NCBI GenBank assembly: GCA_016301965.1
Contig: JAEDOO010000077.1
Coordinates: 1-8,766, forward strand
Source: Lachnospiraceae bacterium
GTDB lineage: Bacteria > Bacillota > Clostridia > Lachnospirales > Lachnospiraceae
Length of the DNA stretch: 8,766 nucleotides
Direction: 5' to 3'
Positions 5,123 through 8,766 of the stretch are shown here, piece by piece (the first letter of the stretch is position 1; every line of letters begins with the position of its first letter). Under the pieces are notes generated by a model. That model was not told where the DNA came from and made no database searches. It saw nothing but the letters and a program-made list of their open reading frames with translations. Both the position numbers and the translations under genes were made by a program.

Positions 5123-6469
5123 TTATCTTGTCAGTTTTTTCATCCAGCTGCCAAAGTTAACTTTAATAAAAGCCGGTATACATTTGAAAAACTGATCCAG
5201 ATTCAGGCAGATCACAACGATTTCCGGGGGTGCTTTCAGCAGAAAAGATACAATCAGAGACAGCGGAATCACGATCCCCCATATGGAGATCAGATCCAGT
5301 TTCATGATATAACTTGTATCACCACCGCCCCGGATAATACCGACATTTACCGGCATCTGATAGCACATAAAAGCCATAACAAAGCACAGAATATGCAAAA
5401 ATGACCTGGCCAGCCGCCGACTTTCCGGCGAAAAACTGTACAGCGACAGCACCGGTTCAGTGAGGCCAAAAAGGCACAGACCTGCCGCGATTCCCAGACA
5501 TACAAACAATACCTGCATCGTATTGGCATATCTGCGTACCTTTATCTCGTCTCCTTCACCAATGGCTCTGCCGATGATTACATTCGTTGTCGAAGCTGCA
5601 CCTACCGCCATGGTTTTTACCATCAGATACAGATTGGATGCCATACTGTTAGCCGCAATAGCGCTGGAACTGAGGTGTCCCAGAATGGCCGTCTGCAGCG
5701 CAGTATTTACGCCCCAGAGACTCTGCAGAAAAATAATCGGCAAACTGACTTTTAAATAGTCTTTCAAGAGCAGACGATCCAGATGCAAATAATCTCTGAT
5801 TTTCAGCTTCAACATCTTTTCTTTCCTTTTCAGGAAAACAAGCAGAAGAAAAAGCTCCACTATTCTCGCTGTCAGCGTGCCGATAGCTGCACCGGTCACA
5901 CCAAGCCTTGGCAAACCAAAGTGACCATAGATCAATAGCCAGTTGATGCCGCAATTGATGCACAGCGTAGATATTGACAACATCAGGGCTATACGAACCA
6001 CCTCTACTACACGCAGAGTTGCAAGCAAAAGTGTAGTAATACAAAAAAATGGATAAGTAAATCGGATCAGCCGAATATATTCAACACCTTCTGCAATAAT
6101 CTCTGGATCTGTGGTAAACAGTCCCACCATTTGTCTCGGAAACAGAGAAACCACAATAAATAAAAACACCATCATCACCAGCCCGGCCCGCAGAGCCACC
6201 GCAGAGATCTTTTTTATCTCACTCAGCTTTTTCTGCCCCCAGTACTGGGAAGCCAGGATCACCATGCCATCTCCGATGCCGATCAGCAGGTTCTGGTAGA
6301 CAAACTGGATCTGATTTACCGCGGTAACACCGGACAATGAAGCTTCTGCGTATTTTCCCAGCATAATATTATCCGCAAGATTCACGCCCAGCGAGATCAT
6401 ATTCTGCAATACTAACGGAAGACAGAGCAAAATGAAGTTTTTATAAAAAGTTTTTTCTTTTACAAACAT
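5123..6469 (-). CDS. MATE family multidrug efflux transporter
   Basis: 448 residues from the preferred start. This is a polytopic inner-membrane protein whose many hydrophobic segments fit the usual 12 helices, arranged as two related halves. The N-terminal FYKNFILLCLPLVLQNMISLGVNLADNIMLG and the following VTAVNQIQF region are typical of MATE proteins, which export cationic drugs or metabolites using a Na+ or H+ gradient; the substrate cannot be read from sequence. The reading frame is open back to an ATG at 6496, but that start has no ribosome binding site. The ATG at 6469 has AAGGA 9 nt upstream and begins MFVKEKTF, as relatives do. It overlaps the Nudix gene stop by 10 nt, which suggests translational coupling and one transcript. 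No clear terminator follows. Confidence 0.93.
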   Translation of the reverse strand: MFVKEKTFYKNFILLCLPLVLQNMISLGVNLADNIMLGKYAEASLSGVTAVNQIQFVYQNLLIGIGDGMVILASQYWGQKKLSEIKKISAVALRAGLVMMVFLFIVVSLFPRQMVGLFTTDPEIIAEGVEYIRLIRFTYPFFCITTLLLATLRVVEVVRIALMLSISTLCINCGINWLLIYGHFGLPRLGVTGAAIGTLTARIVELFLLLVFLKRKEKMLKLKIRDYLHLDRLLLKDYLKVSLPIIFLQSLWGVNTALQTAILGHLSSSAIAANSMASNLYLMVKTMAVGAASTTNVIIGRAIGEGDEIKVRRYANTMQVLFVCLGIAAGLCLFGLTEPVLSLYSFSPESRRLARSFLHILCFVMAFMCYQMPVNVGIIRGGGDTSYIMKLDLISIWGIVIPLSLIVSFLLKAPPEIVVICLNLDQFFKCIPAFIKVNFGSWMKKLTR

Positions 6470-7140
6470 GTCATTTCGTCCTTCATATCGCCGCATATTT
6501 CAAAATCATCTATGAGTCCTTCTGTTTTACAGATTTGGATAAACGAATGTATCAGTTTCGCTGTGATGCCCCAGATGCAATACTGATGATAATCATAAAA
6601 ATATACCTTTTCTGTCCGCTTTCTCCAGCCGTATTTTTTTCCACCATAGATCTTCTCAAAGGGAAAATCCTCCGGTTCTTTTACTTCCAGCAAAATTTCA
6701 TGTACCTCCGGCTCCTCCTGCAGAAAAAATGCCAACGGTACCGTAAATATTTCCGCCACCTCCGCGGCATTAAATGTCCCCTGGTAATCTTTTAGCACCA
6801 CCAGAAACGGATAGATCAGAAGGTTGCCTGTATGCATGATATCCAGCTGAGAAATCACTTTATATTGTTCTTTACTGATCTCCAGTTCCTCTTCAAGTTC
6901 CCGGCAAGCCGCCTGCTGCGGTGTTTCTTCCTGTTCGATCATCCCTCCCGGAAGACTGATATCGCCTGGCTGCTCTTCCAGCTTTGAAGAACGCACCTGA
7001 AGGATGATATCAGGTCCATTTTTCGCCGAAAACAATGCCACACATACAGCAGCACGTCTGCACTCGGCTGCTTCGATCAGGGAAACTGGACGTTCTTTTA
7101 ACTGCGCTGCGAGTTTTCTTTGCTCTGAACTATATTCCAT
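6460..7140 (-). CDS. Nudix hydrolase, CoA pyrophosphatase type
   Basis: 226 residues, cytoplasmic. The 23-residue Nudix box is complete: G66-x5-E72-x7-R80-E81-L82-E83-E84-E85-L86-E87-I88, with the usual G before the last residue replaced by E87. This box binds the divalent metals used to split nucleoside-diphosphate-linked compounds. In front of it, LQVRSSKLEEQPGDISLPGG (47-66) resembles the CoA-diphosphatase signature, which points to cleavage of CoA or its oxidised or acylated forms into 3',5'-ADP and phosphopantetheine. Two signature positions differ: E where R is usual, and L63 where F is usual, so substrate choice is less sure than the fold. The C-terminal part continues with YGGKKYGWRKRTEKVYFYDYHQYCIWGITA, also typical of this subgroup. 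The ATG at 7140 has its only ribosome binding site, AAAGGAG, 15 nt upstream, which is long. Confidence 0.9.
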   Translation of the reverse strand: MEYSSEQRKLAAQLKERPVSLIEAAECRRAAVCVALFSAKNGPDIILQVRSSKLEEQPGDISLPGGMIEQEETPQQAACRELEEELEISKEQYKVISQLDIMHTGNLLIYPFLVVLKDYQGTFNAAEVAEIFTVPLAFFLQEEPEVHEILLEVKEPEDFPFEKIYGGKKYGWRKRTEKVYFYDYHQYCIWGITAKLIHSFIQICKTEGLIDDFEICGDMKDEMTCL

Positions 7141-7155
7141 CTGTAAAAATACTAT

Positions 7156-7162
7156 CTCCTTT
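7156..7162 (-). promoter_or_regulatory. Distant ribosome binding site of the Nudix gene, abutting a terminator
   Basis: AAAGGAG on the minus strand begins directly after the T-run of the glgA terminator and lies 15 nt before the ATG. No in-frame ATG, GTG or TTG lies closer. CCTCCT in the terminator's 3' arm could pair with AGGAG here instead of forming the terminator. Confidence 0.5.
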
Positions 7163-7193
7163 AAAAAGGCCAGGAGGAAAACCTCCTGACCTT
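7163..7193 (-). terminator. Intrinsic terminator downstream of glgA
   Basis: On the minus strand AAGGTCAGGAGG pairs with CCTCCTGGCCTT (plus-strand 7182-7193 with 7166-7177) around a TTTT loop. That is 12 bp including one G-U pair, and the 3' arm runs into TTTTT. It lies 33 nt past the glgA stop and ends where the Nudix ribosome binding site begins. Confidence 0.85.
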
Positions 7194-7226
7194 AAACAAC
7201 ACATCTTCCATTTATTTATAGTAAGA

Positions 7227-8766
7227 TTACCATGCCAGCTCCAGATACAGATCTTTATACTGCTTAGCAGCATTATCCCAGGAAACGATCTTATCCATAT
7301 CTCTCTGTACCATCTCATCCCAGCACCAGCGATTGGTGAAGTATACTGTCTTGGCTCTGTTGATGGCATCCAGCAATAAGCCAGCATCATAACGGTCAAA
7401 GGTAAATCCATTACCTGTATTGTAGAACATATTGTAAGGTTCTACTGTGTCTTTCAGGCCACCGGTCTCACGAACAATCGGAATCGTACCGTAATGCATA
7501 GCGATCAGCTGTGTCAGACCGCAGGGCTCAAACTGGGACGGAACCAGAAGAGCATCCGCACCTGCGTAAATTCTATGGGCTCTGGTCTCATCATACATGA
7601 TATTGGAGCAGACATTTCCCTTATAAGCATTCTCATAATATCTGAAAGAATTCTCATATACCGGATCACCTGTACCCAGTACAACAATCTGTGTGTGCTC
7701 ATCCATGATCTGCGGAATGATCGCATTTACCAGATCCAGACCCTTCTGATCTGTCAGACGGGAAATAAGACCGATCACAAACTTATGATCATCCTGCACA
7801 AGGCCAAGCTCTTCCTGCAGCCTGCGTTTGTTCTCTTTTTTCTTCTCCAAAACGTTGGTAATATCGTACTGCTCGTAGATTCTCTCATCTGTAGCAGTGT
7901 TCCAGATATCAACATCGATACCGTTAACAATACCTCTGAGCTTCTGATTATGATATCTCATATGAGCATCCAGATTCTCGCCATAATATGCTGTCTGGAT
8001 CTCTCCTGCATATGTATTACTTACTGTGGTGATCATATTGGAATAAGTCAGACCACCCTTTAACATATTGGCATCGTTATATCCCTGTTTCAGCGCATCC
8101 TTATTGAATACATAATCCGGCAGACCGGACCAGTAGCGAATGGTCGGAATATTGTAAATTCCCTGGAAACGCAGGTTGTGGATGGTAAAGATCGTCTTGG
8201 CAGTTGTCAATCTGGTATCCTCGAACATGGTTCTTAAATATACCGGAACAAGAGCTGCCTGCCAGTCATGGCAGTGAATGATGTCCGGAATCCAGTCCAT
8301 ATAGTTCAGTGCTGCCAGCGCTGCTTTTGCGAAATAGCAATATTTCGGGATATCGTCAATCAGATTGGTGTACGGATTTCCGTCACTGAAGAACTCCTCG
8401 TTGTCGATGAAATCATACACAACGCCGTCCCATACATATTCCATGATACCTACGTAGAAAGATCTGCCATCAGAGCAAAGTCTCATATCAAAGGATCCAC
8501 GGTAAACCATTTTCTCCTGATATTTCCACGGAATACATTTGTAACGGGGAAGGATGACTTTAACGTCGCAGTTCTGTTTTACCAGTGCCTTGGGCAGTGC
8601 GTACATAACATCGCCCAGACCACCGGTCTTAACGAAGGGATAGCACTCGGAACCGATGAATACGACACTCTTTCTGGGAGTGGTGCATACTTCTGCTTTC
8701 GGTTCTTCTACTACAGGCTCTGCCTTTGCTTCTTCTACTGCTGCTTCTGCAACCGGCTCTGCCTTT
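7227..8766 (-). CDS. glgA: Glycogen (starch) synthase, GT5 family, 5' end off the window, with low-complexity N-terminal arm
   Basis: 512 codons are visible and the start lies beyond the right edge. The frame continues upstream of the first in-frame ATG (8606), which falls inside the conserved core and cannot be the start. The enzyme transfers glucose from ADP-glucose to the growing alpha-1,4-glucan. Visible residues 33-53 hold the family N-terminus, VVFIGSECYPFVKTGGLGDV, with the ADP-glucose-binding KTGG (K46). Other family motifs are HCHDWQ (164-169), TIHNLRFQG (194-202), ISRLTDQKGL (R336, K341) and FEPCGLTQL (412-420), followed by TGGLKDTV. The C-terminus DLYLELAW is intact. Residues 1-26 of the visible part are a repetitive K/A/E/P/V stretch that most GlgA proteins lack; its full length is unknown. 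No other glg gene is in view. A terminator follows 33 nt after the stop. Confidence 0.96.
   Translation of the reverse strand, partial: KAEPVAEAAVEEAKAEPVVEEPKAEVCTTPRKSVVFIGSECYPFVKTGGLGDVMYALPKALVKQNCDVKVILPRYKCIPWKYQEKMVYRGSFDMRLCSDGRSFYVGIMEYVWDGVVYDFIDNEEFFSDGNPYTNLIDDIPKYCYFAKAALAALNYMDWIPDIIHCHDWQAALVPVYLRTMFEDTRLTTAKTIFTIHNLRFQGIYNIPTIRYWSGLPDYVFNKDALKQGYNDANMLKGGLTYSNMITTVSNTYAGEIQTAYYGENLDAHMRYHNQKLRGIVNGIDVDIWNTATDERIYEQYDITNVLEKKKENKRRLQEELGLVQDDHKFVIGLISRLTDQKGLDLVNAIIPQIMDEHTQIVVLGTGDPVYENSFRYYENAYKGNVCSNIMYDETRAHRIYAGADALLVPSQFEPCGLTQLIAMHYGTIPIVRETGGLKDTVEPYNMFYNTGNGFTFDRYDAGLLLDAINRAKTVYFTNRWCWDEMVQRDMDKIVSWDNAAKQYKDLYLELAW

Noticed and set aside
5649..6044. 131-residue minus-strand open frame inside the MATE gene
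   Set aside because: Out of frame with a well-conserved membrane protein and without a recognisable motif; a shadow.
6470..6496. ATG at 6496 as the start of the MATE transporter
   Set aside because: No ribosome binding site precedes it, while ATG at 6469 has AAGGA 9 nt upstream and gives the usual family N-terminus.
7227..8606. ATG at 8606 as the start of glycogen synthase
   Set aside because: It falls just after the KTGGLGDV motif; the conserved frame continues upstream to the window edge.

Overview
The window reads as a chromosomal segment from a low-to-mid GC anaerobic Firmicute, most likely a Lachnospiraceae (Clostridium cluster XIVa) gut bacterium. The basis is the gene set: fermentative D-lactate dehydrogenase, a C_GCAxxG_C_C cysteine-cluster protein, glycogen synthase with a low-complexity N-terminal arm, and a secreted GH25 lysozyme with FN3 and SH3-like parts. 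AGGAG-type ribosome binding sites and AT-rich intergenic DNA agree. The genus cannot be fixed from the sequence. All seven genes lie on the minus strand, so transcription runs from high to low coordinates.

In transcription order: glycogen synthase glgA (5' end off the right edge, ends 7227), then an intrinsic terminator (7163-7193). Next is a two-gene unit: a CoA-pyrophosphatase-type Nudix hydrolase (6460-7140) overlapping a MATE efflux transporter (5123-6469) by 10 nt. A 229-bp spacer follows with a candidate Rex operator (5057-5074) and a candidate promoter for D-lactate dehydrogenase ldhA (3904-4893). ldhA ends at a strong terminator (3810-3862). A 703-bp gene-free region (3201-3903) holds several layers of repeats. 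Then come homoserine dehydrogenase hom (1917-3200), the cysteine-cluster protein (1394-1804), a terminator (1318-1350), and a secreted GH25 lysozyme that starts on TTG at 1259 and runs off the left edge.

The genes are mostly housekeeping and do not form one pathway: glycogen storage, CoA-derivative clean-up plus export, NADH disposal through lactate, entry to threonine/methionine synthesis, a putative redox protein, and cell-wall hydrolysis. The likely regulatory logic is local: a redox (Rex) switch in front of ldhA, and a terminator pressed against the Nudix ribosome binding site.

I found no complete undescribed system such as a defence island, CRISPR array or mobile element. The most unusual element is in 3201-3903: inverted ACATCCA/TGGATGT heptamers at a strict 33-nt offset recurring every 61-62 bp, interrupted by a second set of 25-27 bp tandem repeats. 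Its function is unknown.
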